Positions 1 through 10,700 of a stretch of DNA of 64,000 nt are shown in pieces. The translations under genes and the position numbers were made by a program. The DNA comes from Paenibacillus sp. FSL A5-0031 (lineage in GTDB: Bacteria; Bacillota; Bacilli; Paenibacillales; Paenibacillaceae): assembly GCF_001956295.1 (NCBI RefSeq), contig NZ_MRTD01000003.1, forward strand, positions 248,001 through 312,000, in the 5' to 3' direction. The stretch's first letter is position 1; each line of letters begins with the position of its first letter. Below the pieces are notes generated by a model. That model was not told where the DNA came from, did not search any database, and saw only the letters and a list, made by a program, of their open reading frames with translations.

Positions 1-220
1 TACGAAATTCGATAAAGAACGGGCAGCTAGAGACTTTGTCAAAGAATATGAGTTCACGTTTCCAATCTTAATGGATCGGGTGGGCGATGTGACGAAGCAG
101 TATAAGGTAGATACGTTTCCAACAACGTTCCTTATTGACAGCGAAGGTGTAATTAGAGAGCGGATCAATGGCGTCATTCCTTATGCGGAGTGGGAACGCA
201 TGATTGAGAAATGGATGTAG
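1..220 (+). CDS. TlpA/ResA-type thioredoxin-fold protein, C-terminal part
   Basis: The reading frame is open from the window edge to TAG at 218-220 and gives the last 72 residues of a thioredoxin-like protein. It contains the stretch DTFPTTFLIDSEG, which carries the cis-proline loop and the following strand typical of TlpA/ResA/AhpC-type thiol-disulfide oxidoreductases, and it ends in a C-terminal amphipathic helix. The CxxC active site would lie upstream, outside the window, so redox activity cannot be confirmed. Proteins of this family usually act on extracytoplasmic thiols, for example in cytochrome c maturation. The gene converges on cimA and the two share the hairpin that follows. Confidence 0.85.
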   Translation, partial: TKFDKERAARDFVKEYEFTFPILMDRVGDVTKQYKVDTFPTTFLIDSEGVIRERINGVIPYAEWERMIEKWM

Positions 221-228
221 TCGGCAGC

Positions 229-289
229 AACAACAAAAAAAGAGTCGAGCAGGCGTGAATAACCTGTTCGACTCTTTTTTTGTTGTTTT
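229..289. terminator. Bidirectional rho-independent terminator
   Basis: A 13-bp stem (241-253 with 263-275, one G-T pair) is flanked by an A run on the left and a T run on the right. It therefore reads as an intrinsic terminator on both strands, for the thioredoxin gene (plus) and cimA (minus). Confidence 0.9.
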
Positions 290-1904
290 AATGATTGACG
301 AGTCCCATGCGATCATGAGGATCAACGAGCGTGCTGTCAACCTTTACCATGTTAAGCAGGGCGTAACGAATACTGTCTACGAGAGCTTCCCAGCTTGCTT
401 CGATGACGTTGTTTGATACGCCAACTGTGCTCCACGTATTGTTTAGTCCTGTCGACTCGATAAGAACACGTACCTTAGCTGCTGTAGCGTCCTTCTCGTC
501 GATTACACGGACTTTATAATCGGATAGATGGATATCAACGATTTCCGGATAAAACTGCACCAGCGCCTTGCGCAGGGCGTTATCGAGGGCGTTGACAGGT
601 CCATTGCCTTCAGCAGCCATATAAACTTGCTGGCCGCCAACGTTGATTTTTACAATCGCTTCTGAAATCATTTGGCCGTTTGTTTTTTCTACGAGCATTT
701 TGAAGGATTCAACCTTGAACAACTCTTTTACTTCGCTGCCGAATGCTTCGCGAAGCAGCAGCTCCATGGAAGCGTCGGCGCCTTCAAATTGGTAGCCTTG
801 ATGCTCGAGCTCTTTAATTTGATCCATAATGAGCTTTGTTTTCTCATTATTTGCGTTGACGTCAAGTCCAAGCTCTTTCGCCTTGGATATGATATTGCTT
901 TGTCCTGCGAGCTCAGAGACAAGTATTCGCTGTTTGTTTCCAACAAGCTCTGGTTGAATATGCTCATAGGTTTTGGAATCCTTCATAATGGCGGAGACAT
1001 GAATGCCGCCTTTGTGAGCGAATGCGGCATTGCCGACATAAGCTTGACCAACAGGCATGTGAACATTCGCAATTTCACTGATATATCGAGCTGTACTCGT
1101 CAATGTGCGAAGCTTATCCTCTGGCAAAACGTCATAATTCATTTTGATTTGCAAGTTAGGAATGATGGAGCATAGGTTCGCGTTCCCGCAGCGCTCGCCG
1201 TAGCCGTTGATCGTGCCTTGTACTTGACGAGCTCCGGCTTCGATTGCTGCTAAAGAGTTTGCGACAGCCAGCTCACAGTCATTATGTGTATGAATGCCGA
1301 TAGGGGCCGTTAGCTCCTGCTTCACGCGAGAAACGATTTCATGGATTTCACTAGGCAATGTGCCGCCGTTTGTATCGCATAGGACGAGCCAGTTGGCGCC
1401 AGCCTCCTGTGCTTTCTTCAAAACAGCAATGGCATACTCTGGATTGTTCTTGTAGCCATCGAAAAAATGCTCGGCATCAAACAAGGCTTCCATTTGATTT
1501 TGCTTTAGAAAAGCAATGGAATCAAAAATCATCGACATATTTTCTTCTAAAGTCGTTTGCAGGGCTGTATGTACATGGAAATCCCATGACTTGCCTACAA
1601 GCGTAGCAGCCGGAACACCGGACTCCACGATGCGAACAAGGCTGGCATCCTGCTCTGCCAAACTGTTTTTGCGACGAGTGCTGCCGAAGGCAGTAATTTT
1701 GGCGCTTAAATTGAAAGCTTTGATCCGCTGAAAAAACTCAATATCCTTACTGTTGCTTCCAGGATTTCCGCCTTCAATATAATGAACGCCCAACGTGTCG
1801 AGCTTCTGGGCAATTTTTAATTTGTCATCTGCCGACAGGCTGATCCCTTCACCTTGAGTACCGTCACGCAGCGTCGTATCGAATATAGATATGTTTTTTG
1901 TCAT
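288..1904 (-). CDS. cimA: (R)-citramalate synthase
   Basis: This 538-residue enzyme of the LeuA/CimA family condenses acetyl-CoA with pyruvate to give citramalate, a route to 2-oxobutyrate and so to isoleucine. The N-terminal TIM barrel opens with the family signature DTTLRDGTQGEG and carries the metal-binding HTHNDCELAVAN segment and the downstream GYGERCGNANL loop. The last 130 residues or so form the LeuA-type regulatory dimer domain, the usual site of end-product inhibition. The ATG at 1902-1904 has AAGGAGGCG seven bases upstream. Length and domain order are standard for CimA rather than LeuA. It is transcribed alone, back to back with dinB. Confidence 0.9.
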   Translation of the reverse strand: MTKNISIFDTTLRDGTQGEGISLSADDKLKIAQKLDTLGVHYIEGGNPGSNSKDIEFFQRIKAFNLSAKITAFGSTRRKNSLAEQDASLVRIVESGVPAATLVGKSWDFHVHTALQTTLEENMSMIFDSIAFLKQNQMEALFDAEHFFDGYKNNPEYAIAVLKKAQEAGANWLVLCDTNGGTLPSEIHEIVSRVKQELTAPIGIHTHNDCELAVANSLAAIEAGARQVQGTINGYGERCGNANLCSIIPNLQIKMNYDVLPEDKLRTLTSTARYISEIANVHMPVGQAYVGNAAFAHKGGIHVSAIMKDSKTYEHIQPELVGNKQRILVSELAGQSNIISKAKELGLDVNANNEKTKLIMDQIKELEHQGYQFEGADASMELLLREAFGSEVKELFKVESFKMLVEKTNGQMISEAIVKINVGGQQVYMAAEGNGPVNALDNALRKALVQFYPEIVDIHLSDYKVRVIDEKDATAAKVRVLIESTGLNNTWSTVGVSNNVIEASWEALVDSIRYALLNMVKVDSTLVDPHDRMGLVNH

Positions 1905-1952
1905 TAACGGGACGCCTCCTTCACTGAATGCCTTTTCAAATCATAATTTAGT

Positions 1953-1961
1953 ATTATAACA
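1953..1961 (-). promoter_or_regulatory. Extended -10 promoter candidate for cimA
   Basis: On the minus strand the sequence reads TGT-TATAAT, an extended -10 element about 50 bases upstream of the cimA start codon. No good -35 hexamer is present, which is acceptable for a TGn-type promoter. Confidence 0.5.
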
Positions 1962-2020
1962 CTTGTCGCCTTGAAAGTAGAGGGGGCAAAAGGAATTTTT
2001 GTCAGCTCGCGCGTGCTTCG

Positions 2021-2049
2021 TTGACTTGACCCTATTGGAATTGTATGCT
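2021..2049 (+). promoter_or_regulatory. SigA promoter candidate for dinB
   Basis: TTGACT at 2021-2026 and TATGCT at 2044-2049 are separated by 17 bases, placing transcription start near 2056. I see no LexA-type GAAC-N4-GTTC site nearby, so SOS control is not evident. Confidence 0.55.
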
Positions 2050-2106
2050 TGGGTGGATAAGCTTATGTAGGCTTATGGCTTAGGTTAGGCGGTGTGTTGC
2101 GCGATT

Positions 2107-3686
<1,580 letters not shown>

Positions 3687-3701
3687 TTTTTGAGTGATGA
3701 T

Positions 3702-3751
3702 AAAAAAGTTCCTCCCCGCTTTGCTATGCAGCGGTGAGGAACTTTTTTTTG
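3702..3751 (+). terminator. Rho-independent terminator after fer
   Basis: AAAAAAGTTCCTCCCCGCT pairs with AGCGGTGAGGAACTTTTTT across a short loop and ends in eight T residues. It lies inside the spurious upstream extension of the next reading frame, which supports the later start chosen there. Confidence 0.93.
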
Positions 3752-3846
3752 TATATGCTGCAATAACAGAAATGGACTCGGGATTACAATCAAACTCCCT
3801 CCCTGCCGATATAGAGGTTATATACCACATGTCGGGAGGATGGGGG

Positions 3847-5241
3847 ATGGACTCTCCGGAAGATATTTTTTATTTGAAGCAATTTGTAAAGCAGCACCCT
3901 GATAACCAAATGGGTTGGTATTTGTTAGGCAAGCAATACAAGCTCGCTGGCAAGGAGGGCAAAGCGAATTATTGCTTCCTGCAAGCTGGTGAGGTATACG
4001 ATGCCTTCGAGCATGAGAGCCATCCGTTATCGGAAAATCAATTGCAGCTGCTTAAAGATTGGGATTTGCAGCAAAAGAAAAAAAGACGAGCTCGCAAATT
4101 AGGAGCATTAGCTCTATTGTTCCTGCTCGTTGCAGTGTTTGCTCCAGCTAGCACTTCCGTATTCAAGGAAAGGCCTGAGCAGCCCGAGCCTATAGCCTTA
4201 GTTGAAGTGAACCCAATTGGCGTTGTGTTTATACCTCGTAAAGAACGAAATCCAGTCGGCAGCGCATGGAACAGCCTCATTGCAGCCGGCAAGCAAGCAC
4301 CTCTTCATACCATTGCAGCTCGCCTTGAGGAAGATGAGGGCTGGCGGAAATGGACAGGGAACACTAGACTGCTCATGTCCATAGAAAAAGAAAATGGAAG
4401 CAGTAAGCTGGATGTAACGATGTATGACCGCCTTACCTGCGAGTGTGAGCCTTCTGAGGCGAGCTCGGCAGCAGCACAATATAAGGAATGGAGCGTGCAG
4501 CAAGAGACGCACTGGACGCTTGCAAGCGGCATCTATCAATATGAGAAAAAATTTAAAAAGTGGCCGGAGAAGCTGGATGATCTTATTGGGCCTTATCCGA
4601 ACAATGTTCTTTCCGGGGAACGCAGCGGTATGCGCTCTATGTTTCCTGCTGTATTGCGAAAGCTGAAAGCCGCGCAAGCACAAAAAAACCGTTCAATCCA
4701 AGAACAAGAACAAGCAGCAGGAAATCAGCAGCAAGAGGAAAGTGAAAAAAGAACGAGTCCGATCGTAGGCACAAATGGAATTTTGGATAAACAGTGGAGC
4801 CAGCCGCTAGAGGTCGTGGTAGATAAAGCGAGTTATCGACTTGCTGTTATTCAGGGGGATATCATTGTGCGCAGCTATAAGGTGGGCCTCGGAGGCGATG
4901 CAACGCCTGAGGGAAGCTTCTACATAAGTGAAAAGGTTAGAAATCCGAATGGGCGTGACGATGGTAACTTCGGAAGCCGAGGAATGACATTATCGAATAC
5001 GCTGTACGCGATTCATGGAACGGATGAACCCGGCAGTATTGGCAAGGACGAATCACTTGGCTGTATCCGGATGGGCAAAGCTGATGTGGAGGAGTTGTTT
5101 GATATGGTGCCGCTAGGAACGGTTGTCAAAATAAAAAATGGGACGCTTCCGTCTAAGGTGCAGCAGCCAGCAGAACGTTTTCAGCTGGAGCCGCTCCAAA
5201 ACGAAACCAATCCCTTGAAAATCTATAAATGGTTGACGTAG
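3847..5241 (+). CDS. Membrane-anchored L,D-transpeptidase (YkuD domain)
   Basis: This 464-residue cell-wall protein has three parts. The cytosolic N terminus looks TPR-like (FYLKQFVKQHPDNQMGWYLLGKQY). One membrane helix lies near residues 82-100 (GALALLFLLVAVFAPAS). A long external linker, with a charged Gln/Glu-rich stretch near residues 278-300, leads to a C-terminal YkuD domain. The catalytic motif is intact: HGTDEPGSIG followed by SLGCIRM, with the nucleophilic cysteine. The family forms 3-3 crosslinks or remodels peptidoglycan. The start is ATG 3847, with GGGAGGA six bases upstream; the frame extends upstream to 3694 but runs through the fer terminator. Confidence 0.88.
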   Translation: MDSPEDIFYLKQFVKQHPDNQMGWYLLGKQYKLAGKEGKANYCFLQAGEVYDAFEHESHPLSENQLQLLKDWDLQQKKKRRARKLGALALLFLLVAVFAPASTSVFKERPEQPEPIALVEVNPIGVVFIPRKERNPVGSAWNSLIAAGKQAPLHTIAARLEEDEGWRKWTGNTRLLMSIEKENGSSKLDVTMYDRLTCECEPSEASSAAAQYKEWSVQQETHWTLASGIYQYEKKFKKWPEKLDDLIGPYPNNVLSGERSGMRSMFPAVLRKLKAAQAQKNRSIQEQEQAAGNQQQEESEKRTSPIVGTNGILDKQWSQPLEVVVDKASYRLAVIQGDIIVRSYKVGLGGDATPEGSFYISEKVRNPNGRDDGNFGSRGMTLSNTLYAIHGTDEPGSIGKDESLGCIRMGKADVEELFDMVPLGTVVKIKNGTLPSKVQQPAERFQLEPLQNETNPLKIYKWLT

Positions 5242-5246
5242 ACCGC

Positions 5247-5387
5247 TTACGAAGTAAAAATAAGAAGCAGCGCGACAGCTACAACAACGACGCCGACGAT
5301 TGAACCAATCCATACAAGCGCTTTTTTGTTTACTTCATCCTTCGGTTTCGCTTTGATTGTAGCCGGTCTTCTTTTTGGTGAACTCAT
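5247..5387 (-). CDS. Small single-pass membrane protein
   Basis: This 46-residue product begins MSSPKRRPATIKAKPKDEVN, a basic cytosolic tail. It continues into one hydrophobic helix (WIGSIVGVVVVAVALLLIF) and stops at 5247. On the minus strand an AGAGGTTG ribosome binding site precedes the ATG at 5385-5387. The positive-inside tail and clean helix suggest a real protein. It converges on the L,D-transpeptidase gene, with the stop codons 5 bases apart, and diverges from pyrD. I do not recognise the family; a small envelope or secretion-associated protein is possible but not shown. Confidence 0.7.
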   Translation of the reverse strand: MSSPKRRPATIKAKPKDEVNKKALVWIGSIVGVVVVAVALLLIFTS

Positions 5388-5467
5388 CGTCAATCAACCT
5401 CTCTATTTCATAGTAATAAATAATATGATCTCATTGTAATCGTTTTCTAGACAAGCCGCAATACAAT

Positions 5468-5512
5468 GGAAGCTTGCACCTTGCGTGCAGGCTCTTTTCT
5501 TTTTGCCGCAAA
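5468..5512 (+). terminator. Weak hairpin with T-rich tail
   Basis: GCTTGCAC and GTGCAGGC can pair around a four-base loop and are followed by a T-rich run. It could end readthrough from the L,D-transpeptidase gene or attenuate pyrD. No upstream transcript is certain. Confidence 0.35.
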
Positions 5513-5561
5513 AAAGATAAACTGTCAGATAGAGCATACATCTAAGATCGGAGTGAGTAAG

Positions 5562-6659
5562 TTGATTTATTCTTCAATTTTAAAACCTATTTTTTTTCGA
5601 ATGGATCCTGAGAGGGCCCATCATCTTGTGATTGACGGCTTAGCTGCCGGCGGTGTAGTTCCAGGGCTGAATGGTCTGATGAATGCGATGTATGGCGTAG
5701 CAAAGTCGCCTGAGCTTGCTACAGAACTATTCGGACTGCAATTCCCGCACCCTGTTGGACTTGCTGCTGGACTTGATAAGAACGGCAAAGCTGCGGACGG
5801 TTTCTCAAGCATAGGTTTTGGTTTTGCTGAGGTTGGAACGGTAACGCCAAAAGGACAAGCTGGCAATGAGCAGCCGCGATTGTTCCGCCTCCCATCAGAC
5901 GAAGCGCTTATTAATCGGATGGGCTTTAACAATGATGGCACAGCGGCAATGGCAGAGAAGCTGTCACGACGCAAAATAAATAGAATCCCGATAGCGGTTA
6001 ACATTGGCAAAAACAAAATAACGCCAAATGAACTTGCTCATGAGGACTATCAGACCTGCATACGCGAATTGTATACATACGGCGACTTTTTTGTCGTCAA
6101 TATCAGCTCTCCGAACACCCCGGATTTGCGTGATTTGCAGCATGGTGAAGAACTAAGAAATTTGCTTACCGCTGTAAAAAAGGAAATAAACACGCAAGCG
6201 GCGAAAACAGGAGCAAAAGCAAAACCTGTTCTCGTCAAAATTGCGCCTGACATGACAGATGAACAGCTGGAGCTTACCGTTGCGACTATTATGGACAGCG
6301 GAGTTTCAGGTATAATTGCAACAAACACAACATTATCGCGCGAAGGCCTTCAGCATTCGAATGCTGGCGAAGCGGGCGGGCTCAGCGGCAAGCCGCTGCG
6401 AGAACGTTCAACGGAGGTCATTCGGGCGGTATATCGCCAAACCGGGGGCAAGCTGCCCATTATTGGCTCGGGCGGCATTTTTACAGCACAAGACGCATAC
6501 GATAAAATCCGCGCGGGAGCTTCACTTGTTGAAATCTACACGGCGCTTATTTACAAAGGGCCTGGAGTGCTGCGAGAGCTAACGAGTGGATTAAAAGAAT
6601 GTTTACGCAAAGATGGCTACCGCAATATTGCCGAAGCAGTTGGTGCAGATCACGTTTAA
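5562..6659 (+). CDS. pyrD: Dihydroorotate dehydrogenase, class 2 (quinone-linked)
   Basis: This 365-residue FMN enzyme oxidises dihydroorotate to orotate in pyrimidine synthesis. The N-terminal membrane-association segment with FRMDPERAHHL marks it as class 2, which passes electrons to quinone, unlike the class 1B PyrD-PyrK complex of B. subtilis. FMN and substrate motifs are visible: GLAAGLDKNG, RMGFNNDG, NISSPNTPDLRDLQ and PIIGSGGIF. The start is taken as TTG 5562 because GGAGTGAG lies about nine bases upstream and the downstream sequence matches class 2 N termini; upstream in-frame residues do not. The gene stands apart from any pyr operon in this window and is followed after 17 bases by relQ. 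Confidence 0.9.
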   Translation: MIYSSILKPIFFRMDPERAHHLVIDGLAAGGVVPGLNGLMNAMYGVAKSPELATELFGLQFPHPVGLAAGLDKNGKAADGFSSIGFGFAEVGTVTPKGQAGNEQPRLFRLPSDEALINRMGFNNDGTAAMAEKLSRRKINRIPIAVNIGKNKITPNELAHEDYQTCIRELYTYGDFFVVNISSPNTPDLRDLQHGEELRNLLTAVKKEINTQAAKTGAKAKPVLVKIAPDMTDEQLELTVATIMDSGVSGIIATNTTLSREGLQHSNAGEAGGLSGKPLRERSTEVIRAVYRQTGGKLPIIGSGGIFTAQDAYDKIRAGASLVEIYTALIYKGPGVLRELTSGLKECLRKDGYRNIAEAVGADHV

Positions 6660-6676
6660 GAACAGGAGGCGGCCGG

Positions 6677-7480
6677 ATGGACGGTAGAGACTGGAATCTT
6701 TTTTTACAGCCTTATGAACAAGCGGTTGAAGAACTTAAAGTGAAATTTAAAACGATGCGGGTCGAACTGAAGATACGAGAAGCTTACGCGCCGATAGAAT
6801 TCGTCACCGGCCGGGTTAAGCGAATTTCTAGTATTCTGGAAAAGGCCAAGCGTCTCAAAGTCCCCTCGGATCAATTGGATACGGGTATAGAGGACATTGC
6901 AGGTATTCGCATTATGTGCCAGTTTGTGGATGATATTCACCGAGTAGCTGGCTTGATTCGCACGCGTAAAGATCTTTCCCTTGTATATGAGAAGGATTAT
7001 ATTACGAATTTCAAAGATAGCGGCTACCGAAGCTACCATATGATTGTTGAATATCCGGTTCAAACAGCACTAGGATACAAAATCGTGTTGGCTGAAATTC
7101 AAATACGGACGTTAGCAATGAATTTTTGGGCAACAATCGAGCATTCATTAAACTACAAGTTTAAAGAAAGCTTGCCTGAGGATGTGCGTGAGCGGTTGAA
7201 GAAAGCGGCTGAAGCCGCATCGCAGCTGGATACAGAAATGACCAGCATTCGCAAAGAGATTTTGGATGCGCAGACCGAATTCGAGGAGCAGTCCAACGTG
7301 GTCTCGAAGGTGCTTAAAGGCATTCAAGATTTGTATTTTTATAATCGGGTTCGTGAAGCTGCTCAATTTCAAATGAAATTTAACGAGAAATTTGAAAAAG
7401 AGGACTATCATGAGCTTAATCAGCTTTCGCTTGATATTCAAACAGCCATTGGGAAAGCTAAGAAAGCAAACCAAAGCTAG
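6677..7480 (+). CDS. relQ: Small alarmone synthetase (RelQ/SAS1 type)
   Basis: This 267-residue (p)ppGpp synthetase transfers pyrophosphate from ATP to GDP or GTP. The N terminus (WNLFLQPYEQAVEELKVK) matches Bacillus YjbM/RelQ. Synthetase motifs follow in order: EFVTGRVK, GIEDIAGIRIMCQFVDD, DYITNFKDSGYRSYH and EIQIRTLAMNFWATIEHSLNYK. There is no hydrolase domain. It is about 55 residues longer than YjbM, with extra helical sequence at the C terminus. ATG 6677 has AGGAGGC upstream. It lies 17 bases after pyrD and probably shares its transcript, which puts nucleotide synthesis next to a stringent-response enzyme. Confidence 0.92.
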   Translation: MDGRDWNLFLQPYEQAVEELKVKFKTMRVELKIREAYAPIEFVTGRVKRISSILEKAKRLKVPSDQLDTGIEDIAGIRIMCQFVDDIHRVAGLIRTRKDLSLVYEKDYITNFKDSGYRSYHMIVEYPVQTALGYKIVLAEIQIRTLAMNFWATIEHSLNYKFKESLPEDVRERLKKAAEAASQLDTEMTSIRKEILDAQTEFEEQSNVVSKVLKGIQDLYFYNRVREAAQFQMKFNEKFEKEDYHELNQLSLDIQTAIGKAKKANQS

Positions 7481-7543
7481 CATAAAAGCAGGCGTAAAAC
7501 CAATGTGAATTGGATTTAGGATAGTTAGGCAAAATGAACATTG

Positions 7544-7590
7544 AAGACGACTTTCACTCCATTATAGAGTGAGAAGTCGTCTTTTTTTGT
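7544..7590 (+). terminator. Rho-independent terminator after relQ
   Basis: AGACGACTTTCACTC pairs with GAGTGAGAAGTCGTCT around a short loop and is followed by seven T residues, closing the pyrD-relQ unit. Confidence 0.93.
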
Positions 7591-7720
7591 TGTCCAAGGG
7601 AGGTGGCGTCCATTCCATCATTTACAATAAACAAACGTTAAAATGACTTCTGTTTAACAATACAACCAATTAAAACATATATAATGCACATGAAACAAGA
7701 AAATAAAAGGAGTGATTGAT

Positions 7721-10700
7721 TTGTTTTTTAAGTGGAGGAGAAGTTTAGCGGTTTTCATAGTTATGGCTGTTTTATGTTCCAATGCACAAGGGTTCATTCG
7801 ATCAGCAAGCGCTGCCGATGGTGCGGTACAAGCACCTGAAGCATCTGTCGCTGGAGGACGTTACGAGGCTGCGATAGCGGTTGTATTAAGCTCTAAAACA
7901 AGTGATGCTAGCATTTATTATACACTTGATGGAACGCTGCCTAACGAGAAAAGCAAAAAAGCTGACAATAATCCAATCACGATTGCCAAAACCACAAACC
8001 TTAGCGCGATTGCGATAAAGGATGGCGTGGCGAGCAAGGCGGTAACGTTTGGTTACATGATTAAAACTAGTGAAAAGCCGCTGCTGCAATTTGTAGCGAT
8101 GTCAGACGTTCATGTAGGCTCACGCACGACAGGTGATCCAAGATATGAAAGCTATTTCGATACTATCGCATCAATCTTCCCAAATCCTGATGCCATCCTG
8201 GTTGTGGGTGATATGATCAACGATAACGGAGGAGACAAACCGAACGATCATCAAATGGTAAGGGAAATTTTCCAAGCGAATCTTACTAGAAAAAATATGA
8301 CCAATACAAAGATGCATGTTGCAATGGGAAATCATGACGCGACAGTTGCAAAAGTGAATGAGCATTATCCAGCGGATTGGTTCACATCACAAGCCAACGG
8401 CTATTATGAAACTCAAATCGGTGGTTATTATTTTTTCTTCTTGAACGGAAACAACTACAACTCGGATACAGGCCAGCGCAATTGGCTTAAGGGCAGATTG
8501 GCTGAAATTACGGCTGATCCATTAAACAAAAATAAGCCGATCTTTGTAGGCATCCATCAGCCGATCACAGGGACGGTAATGGACGGACAGCAGGCGTCGA
8601 ATCCGAACCTTAACAGTGATCTGGCGGGTTACCCGCAGGTTATTACGTTGTCGGGGCACTCCCATCTGACCAACAGCGATGAACGCTCTATTTTCCAGAA
8701 GGATTATACGGCTCTGAATCTTGGCTCGATGTCGTACATTGAAGCAGAGCATGGCTACTCTGCTGTAACGAATGCAGGGCTTGTCAGCCGCTTTGAATTT
8801 CCGGTATCTCAGGCTGATTTTATTGAAGTGTATGCGGACCGGATTGAAGTAGATAGAATTGCTTTTAATGCAGATCCGGCAGATATTATGGATAATTGGA
8901 CACCGGTTCCCCCATTCAACAGCGTCGGTACAATTGCTGGCGAGAAATGGGTTATTGAGCTGAAAGGCAACTCGATTCAAGAGATCAAAAGCAATTTCAA
9001 GTATACGAGTGCAAATCGCAATAAAGTAGCACCGCAATTTCCTGCTGAGATGGATCTGAAAGTGACGGATTTGGATGGCACGCCTATGCTGAGCTTCAAT
9101 CAAGCGAAGGATGACCAAAACATGCATCATTACGAGCTGACGCTTACGAACAAAAGGACGGGTACGACCGCAAAATCGGTCAATGTGTTCTCCGACTATT
9201 TCTTTACGCCGATTCCGAATGCGATGACGATTCCACTGGACGGACTTGATCCGCAAACGACCTATAATGCGGTCATTTATGCCGTAGACAGCTACGGGAA
9301 CAAGTCTAGCGCGATCCAGCATACATTCCGTACGGAAGGCACGCTGCCTGAGCTTACGCCGATTGACCCTGAAACGATGTGGAAGGACCTAGTCGTTGAT
9401 ATGAAGTTTGACGACAACTTAAACGATGATGCGAGCGGCGTGACGGGTTCGGCTGTATCACGCGGAAGCGTTGCGTACGTGCAGGGCAAATCAAATAAAG
9501 CAGCGTACATTCCGGCAGGCAATGCGAATTATATCGATATGGGCAGCCGCAGCGATCTGAAGTTTGGCAGTGGCAGCTTTACGGTATCGTTCTGGCATAC
9601 AGGCAATTTATCTGGTGATCAGACGGTCATTTCTAATAAAAACTGGAACAGCGGCAAAAACGTCGGTTGGTATATCGGACCTGCTGTAGCCAATGCTATG
9701 ACGTTAAACATTGCAGACGGCACGAACCGAATGGATACTTCGGCGGGTAGTGTTGGAAGTGAATGGCACTTGTTCACGGTCACCGTCGACCGAGCAAACC
9801 AAGTTGGCAAAGTGTATGTCGATGGGGTGGAGAAGGCCTCTAAAGAGATGACTGCACTTGGCATGAGCAGTGTTGACACAGCTTTTAATACGATTATTGG
9901 CGCGGATGGCAACAAAGGGAACGGCGGTGCCAATGTTACGATGGACGATTTGAAAATTTGGAAACGGACGCTCACTGCAACGGAGATCAAAGCGTTATCC
10001 GATTCCTACAAAATCATTCCTGCCTATACGTATGAGCAGCTTAACAAGTTGAAGGTTGATGCTTCGGCCTTTGATGCTGCCAGTGAAAGTGTTGTAGGCG
10101 TCACCTATTCCGCTGCCAAGATGATGGAGCTCCGTTCTGCTTTAAGCAGCGCATCGGCGCTTACTCCTGAAAGCCCAGTTAACGAAATCGATGAAGCTTA
10201 TGTGAATCTTATGCTCGCTTTGGAAGCGGCAAAGGAATCTGTGACTTATCAGTTCCTATCGAAATCGGCATTTGCAATCGAATCATTCAGCTCTTATGCG
10301 GATAATGAAGATGCATTTGCATCAAATATTCTTGATGGTGATTCGGCGACTATCTGGCACTCCAAATGGGAAGTTCCCGCGGCAGATTTCCCTCATTGGG
10401 TTATTATTGATTCAAAAAATAGCCATAGCTTGAGCGGCATTCAAAGAACAAGCAGAATGAATCAAACTGCGCTGGAATTTCCGAAAGACTTTGAGGTATA
10501 CACATCTGATCGCTTGTCAGATCTAAGTGACGCGGCGTTCCTTGCGAATGAAGCCAATAAAGCGACAGGTACCTTCGGCAAATCGTGGACAGGCAGTACG
10601 TATAAAGACTTTACACCGCTTAACAAAACGATTTCCGGCAGATATATCAAGTTTGTGGTAAAGAGCACTTATAATGCAGCAGGCACCTTTACGAGCATGA

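Noticed and set aside
1981..2091. LexA (SOS) box upstream of dinB
   Set aside because: No GAAC-N4-GTTC-like palindrome was found; only a SigA-like promoter is visible.
3694..3846. N-terminal extension of the L,D-transpeptidase frame
   Set aside because: It runs through the ferredoxin terminator; a good ribosome binding site and ATG exist at 3847.
7621..7680. Pho-box-like TTTACA/TTAACA/TTAAAA series upstream of the secreted phosphoesterase
   Set aside because: The repeats recur every 16-17 bases, not the roughly 11-base spacing of PhoP sites, and the region is simply AT-rich.
8522..9322. 266-codon open frame on the minus strand inside the phosphoesterase gene
   Set aside because: It is a shadow of a strong plus-strand gene, has no ribosome binding site, and its product is Arg/Ile-rich without domain features.
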